This document shows positions 52,148 through 62,845 of a stretch of DNA of 64,000 bases, piece by piece. Under the pieces are notes generated by a model. It was not told where the DNA came from and searched no databases. It worked only from the letters and a program-made list of their open reading frames with translations. The DNA is from Apostichopus japonicus (lineage: Eukaryota; Echinodermata; Holothuroidea; Aspidochirotida; Stichopodidae), in contig NC_092570.1 of assembly GCF_037975245.1 (NCBI RefSeq), positions 3,245,501-3,309,500 on the forward strand. Direction: 5' to 3'. The first letter of the stretch is position 1. The number at the start of each line of letters is the position of its first letter. The position numbers and the translations under genes are program-made.

Positions 52148-54673
52148 AATGAAAAATATGGTAGTTTTGTAACTATATGCATGTCTTCAACCTTTCCCCA
52201 GACAATAAAGAAGATATGACCTCTTGTTCATCAGCTTCTGACCAACCTTTCCATTGCATCAAGTCTCATAACCAGAAGCTGAGAAAACAGAAGGCCACGT
52301 ATCTAGTTTTTTATTCTTCTTTCATAGACAGCAAGTTTAGAATGTGTAAAATACAAAAACCACTCCCGAGCAAACGGTATTCCAATAAGAGGCTTTCTTT
52401 TGTTCACTGTAATTACACTTTACTTTCATAACTAATATTTAACTTTCAACTTTAATAGCCAATAATTCACATCTTTGATCGGCAAATAACCAAATGGAGA
52501 TGTTTTTGCCTGTGAAGAATATATATTGCAAAACGAAATGTGTTCTTTTTGTTAAAGGAAATGCAATTTCATTCAGAAATTCCCTTAAATTTATGCCTGA
52601 CTGTTGTAACAAGGTGACATTGCATAATTTTAACTAATTACTTATGAATATTTTTCAACAATGAAAAAGAATATGATGTAAAACAAAGCGAAGGGGAAAA
52701 AACCCAAACAGAATACAAACAAAATAGGTCCAAAATGAATGAAATTCCAAGAACGTTTAAGTGAGCTTTGCTATGTGAAATAAATAAGCAATGTTTCCAA
52801 AGTCCATGCTATGGGTATTTTACCGAGAGAGGGAGCGAATACCGGAAAATCCAGCTCCGATGCACATTACTCGAAACATGTATGAGTGAAAAGCTGAATA
52901 TCTTAAGCTAGCTATTAGGCATTGATTCTGGCAACTTAATTGTTGACAGGGTTTGGGGTACTAAAAATTCATCAACTTAAACAGTTTAATAGGTAATGAC
53001 TTCTTGCTTGCTGCACATCAGTATCACTACCTGTAGATCAATGCTCCGTACAGACACATGCCAAATTGTCTACCTGCCTGTTCAAAGGTTTGACCAAAAT
53101 CAAGTTTTCACCAAAGCCCTGTTCTTTATTGTTTTTGTTGTCATGCTTTTCACATGATTCCATGTCAAACATCTGTACCACTAATGAGAAAGTCACTGAA
53201 ATAACAGTACAGGCAAAGAGAGTGATGATGCGGTGAATCTTTTCAAGTGTACGATCACTCAACTACTAGCTTTTTGCTGGTTCAAAACCCCCCACCAAGG
53301 GACCAGATTCCTTTGACCTAGTACTTAAATATCGAGCTTCTGTGCATTGCAATTAAGTCTGGTCTTCCATGGATTTTGGTATTTTCATTTTATGAATTGT
53401 GAAATGCTAATCTCAGACTTTACTGAACGTTACTAATTTATTGCCGTTTTCTGCATTTGATTTATAACACATTTTTTTCACTTTTTTTATTTAACCTTTC
53501 TAATTTCTCTTTGTCATAGACAGAACCTGGATTTTTTTAATTCAACATCTCAGCACAAGTCACTTTTCTCATAAGAGTCCTAAAAATCTTATCTTCATGT
53601 AGGAAAAAAAAAAATGCACTTTTGGAAAAAAACAACTTACTAGTTTCCTGGCTTACTGACCAGGGTGAACAATCTGGAAGATTTTGTGGTGAAAATTTCT
53701 TATTTGGGGAGGTTGACAGAAAAACTGTTATGTGGGTCAGTTCACAGTTACTTCAGGTTGATGTACTTAAACATTCAAACATGCTACGAGAGACAAGTAT
53801 GTCAGGTGAAAACCACTCGGTGGTAAGAAATACTTATCACAGAGGGCAACAGCTGTACAACAAAACTCATTACATATTCAGAATACTTTGGGGTTAGTCG
53901 TGCAATCAATGCGGCAAATGCACGAAATCATAGCAAGTCTTTAAGTGCTGCTTATAACCGCCTACCCCATTTGTTGCTTAACTACAAAATAAAAAAGTTT
54001 TGGGGTGGATATTTTGCATATTTTTTAGCAAAATGTTTTACCAGTCTCACCTACACTATACAATTTGGTAACATCTTTGACTTGAAACTAAATATTCTTT
54101 GAACTCGTTTGAAGTTGAAAGACACTAAAACAGCGTGTAAGATTCGGGGAATAATTTGGAGGTAAAATTTTGTATACAATTATCAGTTTTCAGGGTTCTG
54201 AATTTTGTCTGTTATTAGAATAATATGGTTTCTGTGTAGTGTTCCAAAAAAAATCTCTGCGCTTTAATAGCATTTCCCTTGTTTTTGAAAAGCATTTTGC
54301 TGCGCAATACCGGATAAATTATGCTTGAGATCATTACCCATAATGCAACTTTATGCTAAATGATTAATTTTGTTGGAAACCTTTGATATAACAAAATAGA
54401 AGGGTTCTCTTAAGACGCGAGAAAACTTGACAAGCCTCCTTGAGGGTTAGATAGCACAGTAAGCACATAGAAGCAAATATATTTTTCAGTTACAAAGATC
54501 TAAACTTTCTTATGTATTAATATAGTATCACTGATCAAGCTAGACAGGAATCTGGAGACAGTGTTTTTAACATCAACATCAAGAAAGAAAAAAGGTTTCC
54601 AAAACAGGATCCCACAGTGGGCTAAATGGTACCAGGAAACAAAACCATTCATTCACTTACCAAAGCTACTCAT

Positions 54674-54832
54674 TCATTCTTTCATATTCATTCATTCATT
54701 CATTCATTCATTTCATTAATTCACTCCATCAATCATACATGCATCCATTCATATCTTCAACCATTCATTCATATTCATTCATTCCTTTATTAATTCACTC
54801 CTTCATTCATGCATCCATCCATTCACATATAG
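54674..54832 (+). repeat. Degenerate (ATTC)n tract
   Basis: ATTC units with TTTC, ATCC and CTCC variants, about 160 bases, in an intron of the minus-strand gene. Confidence 0.85.
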
Positions 54833-55288
54833 GCTAATTAAACAAGCTAGTTGGAAGTAACAGCTACTTGAAATGTCTACGTAAGTCTATGATACCTGTG
54901 AGTTGCAAAGAGTATTATTAATAGTTAAAAGATGTGTTCATACCTAACATTAATATCTAAACACAGCATTTGTTTAAACTTTATAACCTAGCAAATTTGT
55001 TTCTCATAAAGTAGTTTCAGGGCAAGTTCAGTTAAACCGTACATTGTTATTGGCCCAATAAACTACAATCATAAACAGCGTCGTATTCAAATAGTTAATG
55101 GTAGGTTTCAGTACCATCTGGATTCTGGTGTCAAAGATATATTTGACCTAAGAAGCATCCGGGGAACGCTTAGGAATGAAGAAATGAGCAACTTTGGAGG
55201 ATTCAGAAGGCACTCAGATCTGGAAGAAAATAGAAGAGCCCTCAAAAACGGTTCCTAATGAAGCAGCTATTTAACTGAGAATGGTAAC

Positions 55289-55432
55289 CTAATCGGGATA
55301 ATCATCCATTAAACGGTCTGGATGAAAGGTCGTAAAGACGTCCACAAAGTACTCAGACTTTATAGTCGCTCCGTCCTGTGACGAAGGAATCATCTCGGCA
55401 GTGGTTGCCACTTCCTCCTCTCTACCAGACGA
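55289..55432 (-). CDS. Candidate alternative last exon (48 codons with stop)
   Basis: This open segment starts in phase 0 after GGTTTTTCCAG and runs 47 codons to TAG. It begins SSGREEEVATTAEMIPSSQD and ends DRLMDDYPD. The upstream in-frame TGA (14-16 bases before the acceptor AG) shows it can only be coding if spliced. Phase matches the donor of the 59569-59715 exon, so it would give a protein with a different acidic C-terminus that lacks the Gln/Pro tail. There is no usable internal donor. The polypyrimidine tract is short and I cannot exclude chance. Confidence 0.4.
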   Translation of the reverse strand, partial: SSGREEEVATTAEMIPSSQDGATIKSEYFVDVFTTFHPDRLMDDYPD

Positions 55433-56655
55433 CTGGAAAAACCGATGGTGTCAGAAGATATCTCTCCCGAACGAGAATGATCTGACCCGCTACGATACTA
55501 GGTCAAGTTATATGAAGAGAGCGACGAAACTCAGGCTTACAGAAAGCTTCACATTTCGAGTCACTACGTGTAGTAGAAGAAGACTGTCCCCAGAGAAAGG
55601 CTCGTATGTCCCTATCATGAGAATTATGTCATTATTATGTTTTGTGTATCCCTCGCGGAAATCTTTCTTTCTGAAGCGTGCGTCAGCGCAGAGAGCCCGA
55701 GGACACGCCGATGTCAGACGTACAAAAGCCAAAAAGAAAGAAGAAATAAGATAGAAAAAGGAAGAAGAAATAAGATAGAAAAAAGAAAGAAGGAAAAGAG
55801 AAAGAACAGAAGAAGAAGAAGAAGAAGAATTTAACCTCAACCATAACAGCACACTTAACTTAATTAAACCAACAGCCTAGAGTATCCTTGGGTAGAATGT
55901 TTAGAAGGGTAGACGAGGGGTCAACAACGTGTGAACTGTCGCAATAAGGAGTAGGAAACGGGTCACACAGATGACGAGGTCATAAATCTGTTGGTACATT
56001 TCTCTGAGTCTTTTTATTTCTTATGAAAAGTCGTTAAGTCTGCATGACCGACTGTCAATGGTTCATTTTCGTTTGTAGCTCAGAGTCATTAATTCTTCTA
56101 TGGGTCTGCGATAACGACTGTTTATTCCTGTCGACTTTTATGAATGAGGGTCGCTCAGTGACGGACACCTAACCTTCGTCAACAGTCATTACCACCCGGA
56201 GATAAATATTGAGGTACGTGACAAAACGGGCGTAAAAGAAGACAAAAGACCAACACAAACAATGTAAATCGGCCTTGAAAATGATGAACAGTCGGAAAAA
56301 TAACAAAAACCGACTAGACAAGAAATGGCAGTTAAGTTTATACCCTGCAGGGACACACACAATAGATTATCACTTGTGAGACATATTTCACATATTTGTG
56401 TGCACCCCTACAGCAGACAGGTTATTACAAACTACTTGGCTTGCTAATGGCCCAAAGTAAATGTGAACTTAGCATGTATTAAATTTCCTTCTTTTGCAAT
56501 TGCTTTTGTCATTTATGGTTTTGTTATGGTTTGTTTTTGTTCTTTGTATATATATATATAGTTTTTGTCCATATGCATTATTTTAACTGTGTTAACCCAG
56601 AGGGACCTACTAAATAAGCCTATAAAGGTTATATATATATATATATATATATATT
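55433..56655. other. Intron sequence
   Basis: It contains GAAGAA-rich sequence at 55730-55830, which makes a basic + frame and a Ser/Leu-rich - frame, neither convincing. (TA)n tracts lie at 56549-56561 and 56629-56653. Confidence 0.5.
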
Positions 56656-57545
56656 AGTGCTTGCACAGGTATCTGGTTACCCTGGTACCCACCTGACGAG
56701 CCACTACCCGGTTCCTAATTTATGACCTGAATCCTACACAAAGTGTGATTTGTTTTTGCAAACAGATGGTTAGGCAAGATTTTCCCATTGACTTAGTGTG
56801 GTGTTAGGCTACCATGTGGTCGAAGATAACGGCAATCATGCAACAATGGATATCTTATAACTGCGTCACAAGTCCAGCTAATAAAACAGATGGTTAGGCT
56901 AGATTACCCCATTGACTTAGTGTGGTGTTAGGCTACCATGTGGAAGAAATTGACAGAATTCTCACAATTATTATTTATTCATTCATTTATTTCAGAGGGA
57001 AAGACCGACAAGGAATTTTACGAGATGTTACTAATGGATTATAGACGGGATAACTTAAAAATAATAATTGCAAGTGGCTTTTTACTAAAAGTTTATTCCA
57101 AATGCGATCATATTGTGGAAATTGCGCAATCCCGTGGCTAATGCGAACCCTGGGCCTGCATGATAGATAGTCGTAGTGAAAACTGTTTAAGAGCTAACTT
57201 GGACATTTATATGGTCTGATCCAATAGACGTGGAGAGCAAACATAAGCAGCGGCGGCAGTGCAATGTTAGTAGTGATGTTAATTATATGAAAGTTATTAA
57301 CATATTAATGAGAGAAACAAAAGCAAATAGAAATTATTGAGGAAGGTTTTATACCTTATCTTACACCTACGTATTTGAACATGAAAACATTGTCAGTGGA
57401 GAATATAATTCATATATTATAGCATCAGATATGTAATTTCTTGAAAATTGCTAAACACGAGGATAAACAATTTTTTCCGGGTACCCGGATACCCAACGAT
57501 AACGGCTCTTGGGTAACCGGTTCCCGATTTTTGGACCTGTGTAAT
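56656..57545. mobile_element. Possible degenerate hAT-like element
   Basis: Both ends carry inverted GGTTACCC/GGTACCC-type words: GGTTACCCTGGTACCC at about 56675 and, on the other strand near 57480-57522, GGTTACCC and GGGTACCC. ACAGGT occurs near the left edge and ACCTGT near the right edge. Such GGTACCCGG ends occur in some BED-finger hAT elements (from memory). No transposase was recognised, and no clean target duplication was found. Confidence 0.3.
56761..56943 (+). repeat. 59 bp direct repeat pair, spacing 124 bp
   Basis: Copy 1 is 56761-56819 and copy 2 is 56885-56943, starting AACAGATGGTTAGGC and ending GGCTACCATGTGG, with about four mismatches. They lie inside the possible hAT-like element. 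Confidence 0.85.
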
Positions 57546-57777
57546 ATAGTTTTTGTCAACATGTATTAGATTAACTGTGTTATACAGGGAGTGACCTAAA
57601 AGTCTAGCCTACAAAGGTATTTACAGTAGGTCAATTACTTTTGCAATGTCATCAGATACTAATCAATTATATATACTTGTTCCATTTATGTATGTTGTGT
57701 TAAAAACAAGTAAATGAAAATGAATAAAGGATGAAATCAAGATATTCTCTTCTGTTGCGTGGAATCTGTTTAGATTT

Positions 57778-57805
57778 AGATTGATGTCATTCTTACATTT
57801 AAGTC
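57778..57805 (+). repeat. 28 bp flanking direct duplication, left copy
   Basis: It starts AGATTGATGTCATTC and is identical to 58535-58562. It abuts the left terminal inverted repeat of the element at 57806. Confidence 0.95.
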
Positions 57806-58534
57806 CAGGGATGTAAGTGCAGCCAAAAAAAAAAACCGGAAAAATATTCGGAGACCCCAGGTGAATGCCGTCCTAACACATCCTACTCCTAGCTCTGACT
57901 ACTTACACACTATCGTTACTGTACGTTAGGCTAGCTAAGAAGTATTAGCGCTAACACATCCTACCCCTAGCTCTTACTACTTACACACTATCGTTATGTT
58001 AGGCTAGCTCAAAGTTACGAATACGTCGCAGCGAACTACGGAATAAAAAACAGTCTCACATTCGAATGCGATTACAAATATCGACTTTCATATGCGTATC
58101 CCGTAGATTTCCGCCGCTCACAAATATCACAAGCGTTAATTCCAAAACTTATGTCGAGCACCAGCAGTTACGAAGATATTAATTAGCAGTCCAATCAACA
58201 TGAATTAGGCAAGGTTTTTCAACGACAGAAATGAGCTATAGCGATTTGAAGTTCGCACGTACGCAACGATATTCACATGGCACAATGTTGTCCAGTGCAA
58301 TGCGATGATGCGAAACTGGAAATGGTATTTTGAGTGATCGATGAGTGAAAATTGAAGTTAGCTTGCTACAACGGGCCAGGCATTTTTGCCGCGTTGTGTC
58401 TTTGATATTCGAACAATTTTGTGGAACTTTATTGGAATTTAAAAAAAAAACGGATTTCCGTAAAAATCTGGAAGACTTATTGGAATTAAAAAAAAAACGG
58501 ATTTCCGTAAAAATCCGGAAGACTTACATCCCTG
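57806..58534. mobile_element. 729 bp element with 13 bp terminal inverted repeats
   Basis: The ends are CAGGGATGTAAGT (57806-57818) and its exact reverse complement ACTTACATCCCTG (58522-58534). The interior holds two tandem duplications. One is about 60 bp with offset 78 (57873 and 57951, starting CTAACACATCCTAC). The other is about 48 bp (58429 and 58477, with a CGGATTTCCG palindrome) just inside the right end. A related CCGGAAAAATATTCGGAGAC lies near the left end. No transposase is encoded. The termini look hAT-like (CAGGG...), but the flanking duplication is 28 bp instead of 8. Confidence 0.8.
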
Positions 58535-58562
58535 AGATTGATGTCATTCTTACATTTAAGTC
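58535..58562 (+). repeat. 28 bp flanking direct duplication, right copy
   Basis: It is identical to 57778-57805 and abuts the right terminal inverted repeat. The base before it (G, part of the element) differs from the base before the left copy (T). Both copies are followed by C, so the duplication could be 29 bp. Confidence 0.95.
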
Positions 58563-59144
58563 CCTTTTAACATTTTCCCTTCATGACCATGCTGCTCAAA
58601 GCGGTAGTAAAAGGATACGGCAAAGTTTTAACTGATAAATTAATGTTGGATTTAAAAATCATCTACCCACTCAGAGAAATATTAAACATACAATCCAAAA
58701 CACAAGCTCTTTGTACAAAAGAGTACAGTTGTATGTTTTCAGTAGCATTAGCTTTCATGTAATGGTCAAGTGTGTTATTACCAAACTGGGACGTTTCTTA
58801 TGCCTTCAGCTGCTATGAGACTTAACAGAGTTACTAAAAACAAGTGCAAATTGAGAATGAAAATTGAGATGTTAAACGCATAGAGACTTGTACAGCTCCG
58901 CATGTCCATATAATGGGGCAAAAACCTAATTATTCATCAAATACAATCCAGGGGATTACTGAATTTGTGGCAAAAAGTAATTATGTAATGGTTTCAGCTA
59001 AAGACAAAACATTCAAGGTGCCCTAAAGAGTTGCTAAAACTTGATGTGGTTTTAGTTTAGTAGGTTGAATCTGACCAGTATCAGAAGACATCTTCATTTC
59101 TGTCCACCATTTATCATATTTATTATATTCTAAGATGATGTGCG

Positions 59145-59456
59145 TTGTATGCTATGATATTTCACAATGTGTTTCAATCCTGTACTATGGCTATGATATT
59201 CCACAATGTTTACATCCTATACTGTGCTATATTTCACAATAAGGTTCACTGCTATAAGTAAGCTATGACTAAGCTATATACTATGCATATGATATTTCAC
59301 AATGTTTCAATCCTATACTATGCTATATTTCACAATATGCTTCACTGTTATAGTAAGCTATGATGAATGTGTTGCGATGCCACATTTCCCAATGTTTCTA
59401 TAAAATACTGTGCTATGATATTTCACAAAGTTTTAACACCCATACTATGGTATGGT
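59145..59456 (+). repeat. Degenerate tandem repeat CTATGATATTTCACAATG
   Basis: Seven to eight imperfect units of about 36-48 bp, each with CTATGATATTTCACAATGTTT and CAATCCTATACTATG-like words. Some are separated by TTCACTGYTATARTAAGCTATGA inserts, giving a longer second-order period. It ends about 110 bases from the exon at 59569, inside the following intron. Confidence 0.8.
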
Positions 59457-59568
59457 AAAGGGGTATAATAAAGGAAAGGGTGGGAAAAAGAGAGGGGGAA
59501 GGGTCGGAATAAGGAATGGTTAGTAAAAGAATGGAGAAAGAATTGCAAACTAAAATGTTGACAGTTAC

Positions 59569-59715
59569 CTCATCTGGATAAAGTTCGCAAGCTTTGGCCA
59601 AAGTCATGCGAGCACTGTTAGACCGTTCCAGGAAGTATCCGTTGGACGTCTCATTCGACTGTGCTGGTGGAGACCAATTATTGTAGGTGTACTGGGTGTT
59701 ACTCGAGTAGGATCT
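59569..59715 (-). CDS. Internal exon of the same gene, Tyr/Ser/Asn-rich
   Basis: The exon is 49 codons, phase 0 at both ends. The acceptor is CTTTTTCTGTTTTATAG|AGATCC and the donor GAG|GTAACT. It encodes [20 protein letters not shown], then a more structured-looking segment with [24 protein letters not shown] could be a basophilic phosphorylation site, though this is only a motif resemblance. The 64-codon frame starting at the ATG inside the exon runs into the intron and is not a separate gene. Confidence 0.85.
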
Positions 59716-60437
59716 CTATAAAACAGAAAAAGTAAAAAGACAACTTTACAGAATTGCTTTGATAAACTGCATTTTTGTAGACAAGAATCTGTTGGAAAGT
59801 CAAAAGCACTGATCCACTTTCTGAGGTAAAATCATCAATTGATCATTCAACATTCTCCACGTTTCAGAGGGAATATATATATACGTACAAGGAGAAAAAA
59901 ACAAACAAAAAAACAAAAACAACAACATTTATTGTGCAACATTTGCCTCATAAGATTCTTTTGTCTGAATAGTTTTGTAGAATGAATGGGAAAGGTACCA
60001 CCAATGGGACACTTGTATGATACTATAGGGGAATAAACCCAATGCAATTGCAAGCTGGAACGACTACTGCCACAGGGTAACCAATTTTTCTGTGGACACA
60101 AATGGCCAAATAGTGTGTCAAAAAATATGCCAAATACGACTTGCTATTTTACGACAACTGACCCTATACCTCCCTATGGGTAGGAATTATCGAGTGGGTT
60201 CGTAATTTTTGTTGGTAAGGGGGGGGGGGGTCGGGGGTCTCTTAGATGTACATTAGGGAGAAAAAAAACTCCAAAATGCTATTTGGCCAGATGTTTCATT
60301 TTCTTTCGGCCAATGAAATTTGAAAGAAAAATGGCAATGCAATACTGCAATACAGATACACAGCTATGTAACAACTGTGCTTTGTGCAGGTAAACATAGT
60401 AACTAACCCGCTAATAATTTTCTTTTTGAGTGGTTAC

Positions 60438-60478
60438 CTGGTACACTTTTTGAGACTTATCAACTAAAAGTGGCTGAT
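60438..60478 (-). CDS. 41-base micro-exon of the same gene
   Basis: It is bounded by GTTTTCAG|AT and CAG|GTAACC. Two bases complete a Tyr codon begun in the previous exon, then 13 codons follow (QPLLVDKSQKVYQ), ending in phase 0. The other two frames have stops, and only the open one fits both neighbours, which is the main support. Such small exons are easily missed by gene finders. Confidence 0.7.
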
Positions 60479-61620
60479 CTGAAAACTGTCCGTAAGGAGC
60501 AACTCAAAAAACCAACAGATAAATCTCAAGACATTTGTTCAAACATACCGTTAATTTTACGGTGACTTAAAACGTCAAAATGTTGTTCGTTCTAAGCTTT
60601 CGGGTATATTTTGTCGTAGCATTATCAAAAATTTCTAAAACAATCGATAGAAAGCCCTGCTTGCATTGTAGCTGCTATTTATTTCATTTTTTTTGTGTCA
60701 GAATATTCTTAAAACTGAAAGTCTTTTTTCTATACTTCCTCTGTATCCTTTCAAATTTGCATAATGAAAAAAACTGAAAAACAAAACAAACAAACAATAA
60801 TTAAACTTATTTAAATTAAAGCTTAAGTCCAAACCTGACATAGTTTCTCTTTATAATACTAATCTCTGCCTTTGTGATGATAGTAGTTCGAATACCTTCA
60901 ATACCAAAAGGCAAAGCATGATATTTACGATTACAATTTATTTTAGAAACCTTACAGATTTTGTACCATCATTCCTCATGTAAATTTTGGGGCATCAAAA
61001 CCATCATTTTTGGCCAACTTCAGTCGCTATTTGTGAACCTAACCCAACTAGACCAGAGAAGGATTTCCTCCATTTTACATGCACAACTGAGTCAAAGGTA
61101 TGTTATTATATATATTTTCTATTTATTTACAAGAATATAAACTCTGCATTATGCATAGTTTGTTCATAAACTCACACTGTAAGTAAGCACAACAGGATAC
61201 CACATGAACCAGAAATAAAAAAAAGAAGACCTTTGCAACAATACACAAACAAGATGATACATCAGTTTTAACTGACATATATTTCTTAGCAACTATCAAT
61301 AAGCAATCTGTCAAACAAATGCCCTCCTATCAACACTAAGGAACAAGACTATTGTTTGTTCAAAACATTTACTGAAAAAAGGAAAAAAAGTGTGTGGGAT
61401 TTGGTGAATAAGGAACTTGCTGAATGCCTGATAGGTGACTCAAATTTACAATTTTTTTTCTCCCTCTCCCCCTCATTTTTATATTAACCTAACAACATAT
61501 TTTTAGGCCCATGTTATGTCTGAAGCATATACAATTTATGAAAAAAGTTTCATAATATATTTCATAATTCTACCCTACCTATCTCAAAGAACAAATTTCC
61601 ATTTTAACTTCAATATTTAT

Positions 61621-61737
61621 TGTGTAAAAGTAGGAGGGTGTGACGTTTCGATCCTAGCAGGTTTTTTTTCAGAGGTTGAATGACAGCCTCTGACTGACAG
61701 CTAGGATTGAAACGTCAGGCTACCTTACTTTTACACA
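61621..61737. mobile_element. Inverted repeat carrying two decayed hammerhead-like cores
   Basis: The arms 61621-61655 and 61702-61737 are imperfect reverse complements, outer words TGTGTAAAAGTA and its complement, inner words GACGTTTCGATCCTAGC and GCTAGGATTGAAACGTC. Each arm ends in GAAACGTC, the core-plus-stem III form (palindromic ACGT) I associate with hammerheads of Penelope-like elements. On +, AGCCT (61685-61689) pairs fully with AGGCT (61717-61721) as stem I, but the CTGANGA core reads CTGACTG and stem II has lost about four bases. On -, the core is CTGAAAA and stem I is lost. Both look inactive. Confidence 0.6.
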
Positions 61738-62778
61738 TTCTATTACACAGGCTCTTTTGTGGATAAACAGTTTGCTAACAGTTTTTGTTTTATTTCAATA
61801 TTTATTAATCAATAAATGAAAATTGCATCGTTTTTTAATATCTACACATATTATTCACTTTGTTTAACAAGTTTTTTTTGGGGGGGGGGAGGGTGGGGGG
61901 AAGGGGGGTCTTAGAGAAGTACACAGTTTCTCAGACTTCTTGATAATTAACACAAACAAAAGAGGCAATCACACAAACCAATGTGTGTCAAGCATTCTCC
62001 AGAGAGAATTTTCACACAATTCTGTGTACAAATCAAATGTTGGGTAGTGAGCTTTATATATACAGTACACACAATATAAACTTGTATACAAAACATTTTC
62101 AGATTTTCTGTTCTAGTTTTTGATTACAGAAATTCTTGGCATAATAAAGGAAAATAGATTTTCGCAGGCAATCAGGTTAACAGACCAATGCACGAAATAT
62201 TGGTGGGGGGGGGTGGGGGGTGCTGTTAGATGACCCTGTACAGAAATCTGCAAAATAGTGAGCACATGTTACTGGGTCACTGGCTCACACTAAGATATGA
62301 TACCATATCGTTCTTAGAATGTTTTGCCTTAGGCAAAAAAAGAGGTCATGAGCCAAATTTCGATCATAAGTTTGGTATAAGACTAGAGATAGATACACTC
62401 TTTAACTAGTGGTCAAAATAATGTGAAAATAACTGTGGGTACGCTCACTTTGGACGAGGTGTTGTAAAGAACATTAATATCTTAATATATCATACCCAAG
62501 ACAAATAGGTTCACTAAATAACAGGAACCCTCCCCTCCCCACCATTTTGTTGATTGCTCTCTCTTTCCACTCTGACACACAGCTCAATGTTTTAAATTAT
62601 TCGTCTGTCCGACTCCCACTATCTAACTTGTACCCGCTTTTCTGGTTTAGTCTGCAAGAATTGAAATTGAGGCCCTGTATATGTCTTGTACACTCTTACG
62701 CTGTGGGTAAATGCTTCCTGATAGTCCATATGTGATAACTATTGAGACCTACAGCTGGTCACCGTGAGCTAAACTTAC

Positions 62779-62845
62779 ATCCATTATAGAGGGCGACACG
62801 ACGGCTTACTTGGCTCACAATAACATCCTGTTTTTCAATTTTCCA
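62779..62845 (-). CDS. Internal exon of the same gene
   Basis: Sixty-seven bases: 22 codons plus one base. The donor is strong (GGAT|GTAAGT) and the acceptor is TTTTACAG|TGG. It encodes WKIEKQDVIVSQVSRRVALY NG. The trailing T joins AT of the micro-exon to form a Tyr codon. A second possible acceptor 18 bases inside (AAAACAG|GAT) would remove six residues in frame. The segment looks helical and folded, unlike the disordered tail after it. Confidence 0.7.

Larger units (their letters stand above)
50939..55288. other. Intron sequence, no further exon seen
   Basis: It contains the TGTGTCCACATTC repeat at 51696-51745, a 31-base A run at 52112-52142 and the ATTC tract at 54674-54832. A 47-base candidate exon at 53034-53080 was considered and dropped because its phase does not fit. 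Confidence 0.55.
59716..62778. other. Introns around the micro-exon
   Basis: Apart from the exon at 60438-60478 and the inverted repeat at 61621, I see G runs at 60219-60231 and 61869-61880 and no further coding evidence. The 84-codon minus frame at 59847-60101 and others lack motifs. Confidence 0.5.

Noticed and set aside
53034-53080. 47-base minus-strand candidate exon between ACAG and GTAGTG
   Set aside because: Its length breaks the phase-0 to phase-0 join between the 59569 and 50852 exons.
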